A DNA stretch of 64,000 nt from Stentor roeselii (GCA_006503475.1 RSEH01000071.1:1-64000); one strand, 5' to 3'; shown: positions 38,901 through 48,621, counted from the stretch's first letter. Program-made: numbers and translations. The notes: generated by a model not told the origin, from the letters alone.

Positions 38901-39314
38901 TCGGGTCTCTTGTTTTTGTTTATTTTATTCACTATCAAGATCAGACCTTACAACTATGACCAGGCAAATATCGTTCAATTGATCAGCTTAAGTGCGGCTT
39001 TCTGGGGAATCTTCACTGCAACTATTTTCAGCGAAATTGGAGATTTTTTTGTTTGGAGTGTTACTCAGTTTGTAGGATTCGCCGTTGTTGCTGTTGTTGG
39101 AATTGTTTTTTTGACCAGGACTAAAAATTTATTGAAAAATCCGAAGGGAAGGGATATTAGCTCTTTGTTTATTTTTCAGTTTTGCAAGAATTATGAGAAG
39201 TATGCGAGAGATATGGAAACTTTACATTTTGCTAGATATGGAAGTCAGTATATTGTGCCGGATTCAACTAAAAATGCTGTTAAGAGTGAAGCTTATGATT
39301 TTAAGTTTAGGTAA
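35925..39314 (+). CDS. Large receptor-like membrane protein, tandem copy 1
   Basis: 1,129 residues. A signal peptide (1-16, MWNLIFITYVAVGLAW) is followed by a roughly 720-residue ectodomain in two parts. The first (about 17-300) opens with EIPVYYSTETSSSLITQFS. The second (about 310-700) resembles type I periplasmic-binding (ANF-receptor) domains (FANGTNDVAN, FYNGAIFAVNEVNS, NWKSIVLFGTDD, IWEGLYDVGLRKGDF). From about 735 come eight to nine membrane segments with conserved MDKDC, RPYNYDQANI and NPKGRDISSLFIFQF at the cytoplasmic end. The membrane part is not a standard seven-helix class C GPCR. It is probably a cell-surface receptor for a small ligand. It is the most diverged of three tandem copies. 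Confidence 0.8.
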   Translation: MWNLIFITYVAVGLAWDEIPVYYSTETSSSLITQFSNFSPKILILTPENFTLIKSQTSPGSLFIDITLTPSFLPYFDEISSFSEGSYFTITYQNSLQSPKRRIYPLSSIEDEVQALEKLLNWFELKAFILLSSSLTQNLEFSDLIKEKMGAKVIKYASYNEDLSLDYGKNFIQKEIKSLGVNFFVIIDRGPSLKTIQESLISKKINETGTLFIFPSYAIGSVFIEGSLILSQEGLEESKSYDEYCYFSIINYLKSKNTEKYSWNLEETKNSFSILNYQNGVQVKIGSMTPNISISSSIIFPGGESSLNSKKTKELVLLFANGTNDVANSFSYSLFSYFYNGAIFAVNEVNSNNLIPHFKLTLRPTETGIFAFNEDWYKYKLSQYLTRPFPILYLTSYWFASAVGNSIALKSLNYSIPQISPFAQKAIAENKQNFPNLVKLSVSEEEFLSNGLNFLFSFNWKSIVLFGTDDVTFYSLFLAVEKLAKARGVKIVNPEHLRVFPANYSKNDFEKFKHFFKAAKETRCRIFLIFAWDRGPIWEGLYDVGLRKGDFYTLDDTATLDHLNRGKDDEEFMKKKKELVLGSFILSYKEWNGEKGEQLYLKLSQIFPDVSYFCMCYDTVTVATNAISYALQYGKDYENAEEMMKIIRDGKVQGCMGSVYFSRDNNNVANAKFQISQIREDASGNAYSAPLALLDKLSVTYLLYIDEIQWSSVPENFIPVSICPFEIREIKNSSKGLQMMIGICSVLFLMSLISAIFSWKHFQGSFFSLSESRVMSLSDKAFFLYPFMQFFQFMVMGPDQDAYRKIVRNLDSLISLDFEKFYDLSNEKFWIAFLSALVLAVVLNLVSILIIFNCQVRYSQSWFFENLMTFQELLLPLIANVMFLPILSMILNVFLCSDSIGDALSDLYMDKDCSYFCYTGDHKKISVVSFVIVFLFVAINVYLRPYWEIAQSCLSIRTKSSYFSVLSLLQVALVSMNKTLKLKNQLAHGIFSSGLLFLFILFTIKIRPYNYDQANIVQLISLSAAFWGIFTATIFSEIGDFFVWSVTQFVGFAVVAVVGIVFLTRTKNLLKNPKGRDISSLFIFQFCKNYEKYARDMETLHFARYGSQYIVPDSTKNAVKSEAYDFKFR

Positions 39315-40407
39315 GGGAATCGTTTTCTTTTAGAATTATTTGAAGTAGTTTATGGGATGATTTATTTTTCTTTTTAGGATTAAGTATTTCATGATGAATC
39401 AATCAAACGTAGGTAATGCTAAATTATGATTCTTATCAAATAGCTCTCTATAAAAGCTACAAATATTCAAATGAATCTTAAGTATGAGTATAATCATTTT
39501 TTCGGCTTCAGATTAGTTGACCTAGATTTTTACTGAATTAATTTTTTTTCTGATCTAGATTAAATATTAGGTTTTCACTTGAACTTGAATTCTAAGGACT
39601 GATTGTAGGATTTTAAAAACCTTAAGGTAAGTATTTGAAATGTTTTATAATTTTGGTAAGACTTTTGAGATTGGTTCAATCTTTAATTTTAACATAAAAA
39701 TTATCAGAGAATACGATTCACATAATCGATTCATTTCTTTTATTCAAATCATCCAAAATATATAGCAGGAAAATCTTTTGATCTTCAAAATGGAAATTTA
39801 ACGTGATAAAAAGTTAAAGGCTTGAACATAAATCTAAACACAAATTCTAAAGAATAAATCCTAAAGTCTTAATATTGAAAAAACTATAATTAAGGTGAAT
39901 ATAAGTAAAAATTTGTAAAACATCTTAACTAAAATATGGAACTTAAACCGCATTATTCTATAGTTAGACAATATAATGAGATTTGAAGTGCTATCAGAAC
40001 TTATTTTCAATAGCTATCATGAATAGATAATAAAAATATTCCTAAAACTCTATCAAATCTTTTTTATTCACAAAATATTTGAAAGTTGAAATTTATTAAA
40101 ATCAATATTGAATATCTTAAGTTTGCTTTAATCAATTTATAGAAGAAATTGTTAATTCAAGATAAAATTTTTCGGTTATTAAGTTAACTTATTCCTAATA
40201 ATATTCTAGGTCGTATTCTTCGAAAATCTCTGTCTTATTTTCAAAGCCGAAAAGTGTATAATTTCCATATTGTCAGGTAAGTGTTAATATATAGTCCATC
40301 AGAAACACAAAAATATTTGCTTGTCAAATAATCTTTAGAAATATTAACTTCTTTCAAACATTTCTTATCTATCTGGCGCTAATAGTTTGATTAAATTACA
40401 TCTTATA
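39315..40407. other. Intergenic region between receptor copies 1 and 2
   Basis: About 1.1 kb of AT-rich sequence with no gene. I see no remnant of a further receptor copy in it. It ends in ATCTTATA directly before the next ATG. Confidence 0.5.
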
Positions 40408-43400
40408 ATGATAGGGTTAATATCTTATGTTCTTGCTTCGTATGCAATCGAATTCGAGGAAATCTCGGTATACTACTCAGATGAGACTCCTGAAGCATTA
40501 ATCGAAGAGTTTTCCTATTTCACTAAAAAAATAGGAGTTAGCGAAACTACTTCTCTCACTTTTTTGTTAAAGCGTCAATCCCAAAATTGCCTTTTCATCG
40601 ATATAACATATAAAACGCAATTTATTCCAATATTTGATGAATTGTCTTTGTGTACAGGTGGTAAGTACTTAACACTTGCATTTCAAGACAACCCGACACT
40701 ATCCAGCAGAAGAATTTACCCGCTAAATTCAATGGATCAAGAAGTAAGCGCATTAGAAAAACTATTGGATTGGCTAGGTTTAGAAGAATTAATTCTTTTA
40801 TCATCAAGTGACACCAAAAACATGAAATTATCAGAGAAAATCCATAAAAAATTACAGAAACGGATACTTAAAAACATTTCCTATAATCAAAACATAGACT
40901 TTGAATACGGCCAAAGTCTTATTCAAAGAGGAATAAAAACATCAGGCCTTTCTTCTTTCATAATTATAGACCAAGGACCAAGCCTTGAAATAATCCAAAA
41001 AAGTTTAATATCCAAAAAAATAAACGACACTGGATCACTTTTCATCTTCAGTTCCTACTCAATAGGTTCAGTTTTCATCGAAGGAAGTTTGATTTTAAGC
41101 CAAGAGGGTCTCGAAGAAAGTAAAAGCTACAACGAATACTGCCATTTATCAATCAAAAACTACATAAACTCAGAATCTAATTCTCATTCATCATCAAATT
41201 CACATCAAAACCAATCAAATTTTTCAATATTGAACCTTAAAAACAACATCCAATCAAAAGTCGGAAAAATTTCATCAACCGTGACTTTTTCCGAGCCAGT
41301 CATCTACCCAGGAGGTCAAACATCTCTATCCTCAAAAAACATAAAAGAACTCGTATTTTTATTCGCAAACGGCACAACAGAAGTAGCGAATTATTACACT
41401 TACAACTTATTTAGTTACTTCTACAATGGAGCTGCATTCGCTGTAAACCAAGCAAACAACGAGAACTTAATTTCTCGATTTAAAATCACTTTGCGCCCGA
41501 CAGACGCTGGGATTTTTTTATATAATGAAGACTGGTACAAGATGAAACTTTCCCAAGTTTTACACAAGCCTTACCCGATTCTTTACTTAACAAACTACTG
41601 GCACATCAGCGCTTATGGAAATTCAGAAGTTTTAAAACTTTTAAACTACTCAATTCCTCAAATTTCTCCATTCGCTCAGAAGCCACTTGTAGAAAACAAA
41701 GAAAAAATGCCGAATTTGGTGAAAATGACAGTTTCTGAAGATGAATTTTTGATAAATGGCTTGAATTTCATTTCTTCACATAACTGGGACTCAATTGTTT
41801 TATTTGGAACTGATGATGAGTCGTTTAATACAATGTTTTTAGCAATTCAAAGACTTTCAAAAGGACGAGGGATAAAAATTGCGAACCCTGAGCATTTGAG
41901 AGTGTTTCCAGCGAATTATTCTAGAAGTGACTTTGAAAAATATAGAGAATTTTTCCAGGCTGCTAAAGATACGAGGTGTAGAGCTTATCTTATCTTTGCA
42001 TGGGATCGAGTACCCATTTGGGAAGGACTTTATGATATTGGATTGAGGAAGGGAGACTTTTATACTGTCACGGATACTGCGGCTTTGAGTTATTTTGTTG
42101 GAAAGAGTGATGATCTGTATTTGAATAAAAGAAGGGAATTACTTAAAGGGTCTTTTATGATCAGTTATAAAGAATGGAGTGGGGAATTTGGTGAAGTACT
42201 TTATCAAGAACTTAGTAGTGTATTTCCTGATGTTTCTTACTTTTGTATGTGCTATGATACTGTTACTGTTGCGATTAATGCTGTTAGGTATTCTATTTAT
42301 TATGGAAAAGATTATGAAAACTCTCAGGAACTGATGAAAACTATTAGAAATACTCGTGTTAAAGGGTGCTTGGGAAATGTTTACTTCTCGAAAGATAGTA
42401 ATGATAAGGCTAATGCTAAATTTCAAATTTCTCAAATATTGGAAGATTCTAATGGGAATTTTTATGGGTCTCCTCTTGCCATCTTGGATCAACTCTCTGA
42501 TACTTTTATTGTTTATGTTAATAAAACTCAATGGCCTGAGGGATCAGTCCCTGAAAATTTCATTCAACTTTATGATTGTCCTTTTCAAAAAAGAGAAATT
42601 CAAGATTCCTATAAAGGTTTGTATATAATGATCGCTATTTGTTTTATTATTTTTTCTGCAGCTTTGATTTCTGCTTTTGTTTCATGGAAACATTTTAAAA
42701 ATACTTTTGTTACTCTTGATCAACCTCGAGATGCTAGTTTATCAGATAAAGCTTTCTTTTTTTATCATTTTGTTCAGTTTTTTCAGTTTATGGCCATGGG
42801 TCCTCAACAGGAATCGCTTCGAAAACTTATCAACTCTCTTGATTTACTTTTATCACTCGATTTTCAATTGTTTTATGATTTCAGAGATCAAAAGTTTTGG
42901 ACATTTTACTATCTTGTGTTCATCTTCGCAACATTACTTTGTTTTGTCTCAATTTTATTTATTTTAAAGTGTCATTCTCGGTTTTCAAGATCATGTTTCT
43001 TTGAAAATTTAGAAATACTGAAAGAACTTATCCTTCCACTTATATGCTCATGTTTATTTTTACCTTTACTCTCAATGTTGCTCAATTTATATCTATGTCA
43101 AAACAGTACCGGGAACTCAATAAGTGATTTATTTATGGATAAAGACTGTTCAACTTTTTGTTATGAAGGAGATCATAAAATATTTGCAGTTTTATCATGC
43201 TTTTTACTTGTTACAATAGTAGTTGTTTTTATTTATCAGAAGCCGTTTTGGGAACTTTCTCAATCTTGTCTTTCAATAAGAACTCAACCTTATTATTTAT
43301 CATTGTTGAGTATGTTACAAGTTGTATTTGTATGTCTCAATAAAACTATAAAGCAGGAAAACGAATTGATTCATGGAATAATTTGCTCCTTGTTACTATT

Positions 43401-43800
43401 TGTATCTGTTTTCTTTACTCTTAAATGTAAACCTTACAACTATACTCAAGCAAATATAATTCAAGTAATCAGCTTAAGTTTGTCTTGTTGGGGAATTTTT
43501 ACTGCAACAATTTTCAGAGAAATAGGAGATTTTATCAGTTGGATCGTGTGTTTATTATTAGGATTTATAGTAATCCTTGTGATTGGAACAATATCAATAT
43601 CAAGAATTCCAAATTTGTTAAAAAACCCGAAAGGAAAAGACATAAGTTCATTATTTATTTTCCAGTTCATGACCAACTATGAAAAATACGCGAAAGATAT
43701 GGAGTCTCTATATTTCGTCAGAAAAGGTAGCCATTATATTTACAATGAATCCACTAAAAATGCTACGCAAGTCAAAAGAAAGCCATTAGTCGTTAGTTAA
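40408..43800 (+). CDS. Large receptor-like membrane protein, tandem copy 2
   Basis: 1,130 residues, starting MIGLISYVLASYAIEFEEIS at the ATG directly after CTTATA; a longer frame to the left has no ATG. The signal peptide is about 1-15. The ectodomain has the same two parts as copy 1, and the membrane domain is from about 740 with MDKDC, KPYNYTQANI and NPKGKDISSLFIFQF. It keeps a serine/asparagine-rich insert (SNSHSSSNSHQNQS) between the two ectodomain parts. The ectodomain is only moderately similar to copies 1 and 3. The membrane domain is nearly identical to that of copy 3 at the DNA level, including 445 unbroken identical bases. Ligand and effector unknown. Confidence 0.8.
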   Translation: MIGLISYVLASYAIEFEEISVYYSDETPEALIEEFSYFTKKIGVSETTSLTFLLKRQSQNCLFIDITYKTQFIPIFDELSLCTGGKYLTLAFQDNPTLSSRRIYPLNSMDQEVSALEKLLDWLGLEELILLSSSDTKNMKLSEKIHKKLQKRILKNISYNQNIDFEYGQSLIQRGIKTSGLSSFIIIDQGPSLEIIQKSLISKKINDTGSLFIFSSYSIGSVFIEGSLILSQEGLEESKSYNEYCHLSIKNYINSESNSHSSSNSHQNQSNFSILNLKNNIQSKVGKISSTVTFSEPVIYPGGQTSLSSKNIKELVFLFANGTTEVANYYTYNLFSYFYNGAAFAVNQANNENLISRFKITLRPTDAGIFLYNEDWYKMKLSQVLHKPYPILYLTNYWHISAYGNSEVLKLLNYSIPQISPFAQKPLVENKEKMPNLVKMTVSEDEFLINGLNFISSHNWDSIVLFGTDDESFNTMFLAIQRLSKGRGIKIANPEHLRVFPANYSRSDFEKYREFFQAAKDTRCRAYLIFAWDRVPIWEGLYDIGLRKGDFYTVTDTAALSYFVGKSDDLYLNKRRELLKGSFMISYKEWSGEFGEVLYQELSSVFPDVSYFCMCYDTVTVAINAVRYSIYYGKDYENSQELMKTIRNTRVKGCLGNVYFSKDSNDKANAKFQISQILEDSNGNFYGSPLAILDQLSDTFIVYVNKTQWPEGSVPENFIQLYDCPFQKREIQDSYKGLYIMIAICFIIFSAALISAFVSWKHFKNTFVTLDQPRDASLSDKAFFFYHFVQFFQFMAMGPQQESLRKLINSLDLLLSLDFQLFYDFRDQKFWTFYYLVFIFATLLCFVSILFILKCHSRFSRSCFFENLEILKELILPLICSCLFLPLLSMLLNLYLCQNSTGNSISDLFMDKDCSTFCYEGDHKIFAVLSCFLLVTIVVVFIYQKPFWELSQSCLSIRTQPYYLSLLSMLQVVFVCLNKTIKQENELIHGIICSLLLFVSVFFTLKCKPYNYTQANIIQVISLSLSCWGIFTATIFREIGDFISWIVCLLLGFIVILVIGTISISRIPNLLKNPKGKDISSLFIFQFMTNYEKYAKDMESLYFVRKGSHYIYNESTKNATQVKRKPLVVS
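42408..43682 (+). repeat. Near-identical block shared with 46214-47488 (receptor copy 3)
   Basis: This 1.27-kb stretch aligns with copy 3 at a constant offset of 3,806 bases with no gap. Bases 42754-43198 equal 46560-47004 without a single difference, synonymous sites included. Similarity falls sharply upstream of about 42400. Confidence 0.9.
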
Positions 43801-44198
43801 TCATCTTTAAACCAGTGTAGTTTATCTTAAAGGAATTTAAAAAGTCTTCTTAGCCAAATATTAAATTTATTTGCCTAGCTCTAAGATTTCTATAAGATTG
43901 AATTTTATATTTGAATTTAAATATAGCTTTTCTTTAAATAATTGAAATCAAAATGAAACTATAAATAAATCTAATCAACTCAAAACTCTAAGATTCAACC
44001 AGATTTTAGTCTCTCAATTCAACCTTCATTAATTCAAGGTTTTACTAACCCATTCAAATAAATTCAAACTCCAAAAATCCATTATTTATGAAAAATCATC
44101 AAAATTCTAAAATTTCAATTCATTCATTATTCAAATAATATGTAATTCAAAATCTTTCTACCTTTCGACTCATATTCACGATATTTTTTTATAATTTA
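43801..44198. other. Intergenic region between receptor copies 2 and 3
   Basis: About 400 AT-rich bases, with TTTATAATTTA before the next ATG. It does not resemble the other inter-receptor spacer by eye. Confidence 0.5.
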
Positions 44199-47100
44199 AT
44201 GCGAATCTTAATGTTTTACCTGTTATTTTCTCAAGCGACTAATCTGATAGAGATTCCTATTTACTTTTCAGATGAGACTCCTCAAGGTTTAATCGATAAA
44301 TTCTCAGGATTCAATAATAAAATCTTAGTAGTGGACCCGGAAGAAGTGCCGTTTCCAAATATCATTCAATTCTCAGGCCTTTTGTTCATTGATATTACAA
44401 TGAAATCACATTTACTTCCTGTATTCGACGAAATATCTTCAAATTTAGTAGGAAATTACTTAACACTTACCCACAGAGATTACCCAAATTTAGTTAAAAA
44501 CAAAATTTACAGTTTAAGCTCGATGGATGAAGAGGCAAGTGCATTAGAAAAGTTGGTTGATTGGCTTGGATTGAAAGAAATAGTTCTTATGTTTTCGACT
44601 GATCCTTTGAATATCAAGTTTTCGGATATTGTTCATGAAAAGTTAGGGAAACGGGTTGTAAAGCATATTTCATATAATGATGACTTGGACTTTGGATATG
44701 GTCAAATATTCGTTCAGAAAGAACTTAAATCCTTCGGCATAAATTCATTAATAATCATTGACCATGGCACTAGTCTTGAAACCATTCAAAAAAGTATAAT
44801 ATCAAAAAGAATAAACGATACAGGATCCTTATTTATTTTCCCTTCTTATGCAATAGGGTCAGTTCTAATAGAAGGAAGTTTAATCCTCAGTCAAGACTCC
44901 CTCGAAACAAGTAAAAATTACAACGAGTACTGTTTCATGTCAATTTTAAACTACTTGAAATCACAATCCCTCCTCAATCATGATCAAAATCTTGCAAGCC
45001 TTCAAGTTCCACCCTCAAACGTAATATTTTCCCTTCTCAACATAAAAAACGGTATCCAATCCAAAGTGGCTTCAATCTCATCAAACATCTCACAATCAGA
45101 TCCGATAATATTCCCCGGAAACGTAAACTCTTTAACTTCCCTCAACACAAAAGCCCTAATATTCCTAATAGCAAACGGTACAAACGAAGTATTAAACTAT
45201 AACACTTACTTTCCATTCAGTTACTATTACAACGGCGCTATTTTCGCAGTAAATGAAGTGAATTCAAAAGAAATAATCCCAAGATTCAAGTTAAATCTAA
45301 GAACTACAGACACCGGGTTGTTTTACTACCAAGAAGACTGGTACAAGTTCAAACTTTCTCAAGTCTTAATCAAGCCTTTTCCAGTTTTATACCTGACGAG
45401 CTACTGGTCCACAAGCGCCATTGGAAACTCTTTAGCTCTCAAGTCACTCAACATAAAAATCCCTCAAATCTCTCCTTTCGCCCAGAGCGCAATAATTGAA
45501 AGTAAAGAAAACTTTCCAGATTTAGTAAAAATCAGTGTTTCTGAAGAGGAGTATATAACAAATGGACTCAATTTTATCATGTCTCTTGGGTGGAAATCTT
45601 TGGTCTTGTTTGGAACTGATGATGATAGTTTTTATCGGGTTTATTTAGCAGCGGCTAGACTTTGTAAAGCCCGTGGAATAAAAATTGTGAATCCTGAAGA
45701 GTTTCGAGTACTTCCAGCGAATTATTCTGGAAATGACTTTGAAAAGTTTAGGATGTTTTTTCAAGCGGCTAAAGATACGAGATGTAGGGTTTATTTGGTT
45801 GTTACTTTTAATAAGGCTGCTGTTTGGGAAGGACTTTATGATGTCGGATTGAGGAAGGGGGACTTTTTTACTGTTGGGGATATTGGAGCACTTAATTATT
45901 TGGCAGAAAGTGAAAATAGAATGAGCTTTATTAAAAGAAAGGAAATTATTCAGGGGTCTTTTATGTTGGGGTATAAAGAATGGGTTGGAGATATTGGGGG
46001 GAAAGTGTATAAGGAACTTTCGAAGGGATTTCCTGATGTTTCTTACTTTTGTATGAGTTATGATACTGTTGCTGTTGCGACTAATGCTATTCAGTATGCT
46101 CTTAAGTATGGAAAAGATTATGAAAATCCTGAGGAATTGATGAAAATCATTCGTAATACTAAAGTAAAAGCATGCATGGGAAATGTTTACTTTTCTAAAG
46201 ATTCTAATAGTATGGCTAATGCTAAATTTCAAATTTCTCAAATATTGGAAGATTCTAATGGGAATTTTTATGGGTCTCCTCTTGCCATCTTGGATCAACT
46301 CTCTGATACTTTTATTGTTTATCTTAATAAAACTCAATGGCATGAGGGATCAGTCCCTGAAAATTTCATTCAACTTTATGATTGTCCTTTAAAAAACAAA
46401 GAAAATCAAGATTCCAATAAAGGTTTGTATATGATGATTGCTATTTGTTTTATTATTTTTTCGGCAGCTTCCATTTCTGCTTTTGTTTCATGGAAACATT
46501 TTAAAAATACTTTTGTTACTCTTGATCAACCTCGAGATGCTAGTTTATCAGATATGGCATTCTTTTTTTATCATTTTGTTCAGTTTTTTCAGTTTATGGC
46601 CATGGGTCCTCAACAGGAATCGCTTCGAAAACTTATCAACTCTCTTGATTTACTTTTATCACTCGATTTTCAATTGTTTTATGATTTCAGAGATCAAAAG
46701 TTTTGGACATTTTACTATCTTGTGTTCATCTTCGCAACATTACTTTGTTTTGTCTCAATTTTATTTATTTTAAAGTGTCATTCTCGGTTTTCAAGATCAT
46801 GTTTCTTTGAAAATTTAGAAATACTGAAAGAACTTATCCTTCCACTTATATGCTCATGTTTATTTTTACCTTTACTCTCAATGTTGCTCAATTTATATCT
46901 ATGTCAAAACAGTACCGGGAACTCAATAAGTGATTTATTTATGGATAAAGACTGTTCAACTTTTTGTTATGAAGGAGATCATAAAATATTTGCAGTTTTA
47001 TCATTCTTTTTACTTGTTACAATAGTAGTTGTTTTTATTTATCAGAAGCCGTTTTGGGAACTTTCTCAATCTTGTCTTTCAATAAGAACTCAACCTTATT

Positions 47101-47579
47101 ATTTATCATTGTTGAGTATGTTGCAAGTTATATTCGTATGTCTCAATAAAACTTTGAAACAAGAAAACGAATTGATTCATGGAATAATTTGCTCCTTGTT
47201 ACTATTTGTATTTATTTCTTTTACATCTAAATATCAACCTTACAACTATACTCAAGCAAACATTATTCAAGTAATCAGTTTAAGTTTATCTTTTTGGGTA
47301 ATTTTCACTGCAACAATTTTCAGAGAAATAAAAGATTTTATCAGTTGGATCGTGTGTTTATTATTAGGATTTATAGTAATCCTTGTGATTGGAGCAATAT
47401 CAATATCAAAAATTCCAAACTTATTAAAAAACCCAAAAGGAAAAGACATAAGTTCATTATTTATTTTCCAGTTCATGACCAACTATGAAAAATACGTAAA
47501 AGACATGAACTCTCTGAATCCAATAAGAAAAGAAACCAACTACCTAATAATAGAATCTACCAAAAATCCTAAAAAATAA
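44199..47579 (+). CDS. Large receptor-like membrane protein, tandem copy 3
   Basis: 1,126 residues with the same plan as copies 1 and 2: signal peptide (about 1-14, MRILMFYLLFSQAT), bilobed ectodomain (IEIPIYFSDETPQGLIDKFS; IFLIANGTNEVLN; GWKSLVLFGTDDDSFYR; VWEGLYDVGLRKGDFFTV) and the multipass domain from about 735. The AWDRG-type motif of copy 1 (FAWDRGPIWEG) is changed to TFNKAAVWEG, so a ligand-pocket difference is possible. The distal C-terminus differs again from copy 2 (SLNPIRKETNYLIIEST). New ectodomain with a shared membrane domain is what one expects of a receptor family diversifying its ligand range. Confidence 0.8.
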   Translation: MRILMFYLLFSQATNLIEIPIYFSDETPQGLIDKFSGFNNKILVVDPEEVPFPNIIQFSGLLFIDITMKSHLLPVFDEISSNLVGNYLTLTHRDYPNLVKNKIYSLSSMDEEASALEKLVDWLGLKEIVLMFSTDPLNIKFSDIVHEKLGKRVVKHISYNDDLDFGYGQIFVQKELKSFGINSLIIIDHGTSLETIQKSIISKRINDTGSLFIFPSYAIGSVLIEGSLILSQDSLETSKNYNEYCFMSILNYLKSQSLLNHDQNLASLQVPPSNVIFSLLNIKNGIQSKVASISSNISQSDPIIFPGNVNSLTSLNTKALIFLIANGTNEVLNYNTYFPFSYYYNGAIFAVNEVNSKEIIPRFKLNLRTTDTGLFYYQEDWYKFKLSQVLIKPFPVLYLTSYWSTSAIGNSLALKSLNIKIPQISPFAQSAIIESKENFPDLVKISVSEEEYITNGLNFIMSLGWKSLVLFGTDDDSFYRVYLAAARLCKARGIKIVNPEEFRVLPANYSGNDFEKFRMFFQAAKDTRCRVYLVVTFNKAAVWEGLYDVGLRKGDFFTVGDIGALNYLAESENRMSFIKRKEIIQGSFMLGYKEWVGDIGGKVYKELSKGFPDVSYFCMSYDTVAVATNAIQYALKYGKDYENPEELMKIIRNTKVKACMGNVYFSKDSNSMANAKFQISQILEDSNGNFYGSPLAILDQLSDTFIVYLNKTQWHEGSVPENFIQLYDCPLKNKENQDSNKGLYMMIAICFIIFSAASISAFVSWKHFKNTFVTLDQPRDASLSDMAFFFYHFVQFFQFMAMGPQQESLRKLINSLDLLLSLDFQLFYDFRDQKFWTFYYLVFIFATLLCFVSILFILKCHSRFSRSCFFENLEILKELILPLICSCLFLPLLSMLLNLYLCQNSTGNSISDLFMDKDCSTFCYEGDHKIFAVLSFFLLVTIVVVFIYQKPFWELSQSCLSIRTQPYYLSLLSMLQVIFVCLNKTLKQENELIHGIICSLLLFVFISFTSKYQPYNYTQANIIQVISLSLSFWVIFTATIFREIKDFISWIVCLLLGFIVILVIGAISISKIPNLLKNPKGKDISSLFIFQFMTNYEKYVKDMNSLNPIRKETNYLIIESTKNPKK
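46214..47488 (+). repeat. Near-identical block shared with 42408-43682 (receptor copy 2)
   Basis: This is the partner of the block in copy 2: ungapped over 1.27 kb, with 46560-47004 fully identical. It ends in the C-terminal coding region. Confidence 0.9.
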
Positions 47580-47703
47580 CTAATCTCTTAATCCAATAAT
47601 AAAAAACCCAACTACCCAATAACATCCTCTACCAAAAAAATCCTAAAACCCCAAAACTCCTCCAATCATCCCAAAACCCAATAAATCCAAAAACATAAAA
47701 TAT

Positions 47704-48621
47704 ATGGGATCATTAAACTGCGCATGTGAATCAGAGCCAGACAAGACAATAGCAGTAGAATCTTTAGGCCATTCAAAAATCCCTCCAGCCCATTTTTCCC
47801 TTCCAAACGTTCCCTTCTTAAGTTTAATTCCAGGTGAAGAAGTAAGCAGTACAGTTCTTTCAGTGTGGAACTCAATTCAACCCTTTCTATACCCGAATGA
47901 ATTTATCGGGGAGATAGTCCGCTGGACAAGAATCGAGCAAGAAGAAGGTCGCTTTACAGGCGAGTATCAAAACGAAATGGCGCACGGCCGAGGCTTTTTA
48001 GTCTATCACGACGGAAGTCTTCTCGAAGGGGTCTGGTCGAACAACAAGCTGAACGGCAAAGCGCGAATCATTTACACTAACGGCGACATTTTCCAAGGTT
48101 TTTTTTCTAACAATGAAATAACTGGCTTCGGTATTTTGCTTTCACAGTCCGGAGTGAAATATGAAGGCGAATGGAAAATGTCGAAGCAAGATGGACATGG
48201 AAAGGAAAGTTTTCCTGATGGGTCAGAATATTCTGGGGACTTTAAAAATGGGTTTAAGACTGGAAAAGGGATGTTTAAGTGGAATGATTCTAGTTATTAT
48301 ACTGGAGAGTTCTTGAAAGGACTTTTTCATGGGTTTGGGGTTTATGTTTGGAGTGATGGAAGGAAATATACTGGGAATTGGGCTGATGGGAAAATGAATG
48401 GGTATGGAAAATATGAGTGGGGGGATGGAAAGGTCTATGAAGGGGAATTTTGTCATGATTTGAAACATGGAAAGGGTAAACTTCTTAATGTTGATGGGAA
48501 GGTTTATGAGGGTTCTTGGCAAGCCAATCAAAAACATGGAGAAGGTTACATTGTTGTTAAAGATACCAGGAGAAAGGCTCTTTGGGTAAATGGAGTCAGG
48601 ATAAAGTGGCTTGATGAATAG
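47704..48621 (+). CDS. MORN-repeat protein with N-myristoylation-type start
   Basis: A 305-aa protein. It starts MGSLNCACES, with Gly2 suited to myristoylation and Cys6/Cys8 to palmitoylation. After a roughly 75-residue linker there are eight to nine MORN repeats (about 80-290), such as FTGEYQNEMAHGRGFLVYHDG, YSGDFKNGFKTGKGMFKW and YTGNWADGKMNGYGKYEWGDG. MORN repeats form a flat beta array that binds phospholipids or cytoskeletal partners. In ciliates and apicomplexans they sit at the cortex and basal bodies. Its stop codon is followed with no gap by the stop of the convergent pseudokinase gene. Its first half is A/C-rich and its second half G/T-rich. Confidence 0.9.
   Translation: MGSLNCACESEPDKTIAVESLGHSKIPPAHFSLPNVPFLSLIPGEEVSSTVLSVWNSIQPFLYPNEFIGEIVRWTRIEQEEGRFTGEYQNEMAHGRGFLVYHDGSLLEGVWSNNKLNGKARIIYTNGDIFQGFFSNNEITGFGILLSQSGVKYEGEWKMSKQDGHGKESFPDGSEYSGDFKNGFKTGKGMFKWNDSSYYTGEFLKGLFHGFGVYVWSDGRKYTGNWADGKMNGYGKYEWGDGKVYEGEFCHDLKHGKGKLLNVDGKVYEGSWQANQKHGEGYIVVKDTRRKALWVNGVRIKWLDE

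Noticed and set aside
45645-46343. A 232-codon open frame antisense to receptor copy 3, with a similar one antisense to copy 2 at 42139-42531.
   Set aside because: Both lie opposite the conserved receptor frame and their similarity follows from the gene duplication. They show no independent domain, and the strong receptor coding signal explains them.
35925-47579. Calling the three receptors class C GPCRs.
   Set aside because: The ectodomain fits in part, but there appear to be eight to nine spans and none of the class C transmembrane motifs are visible.
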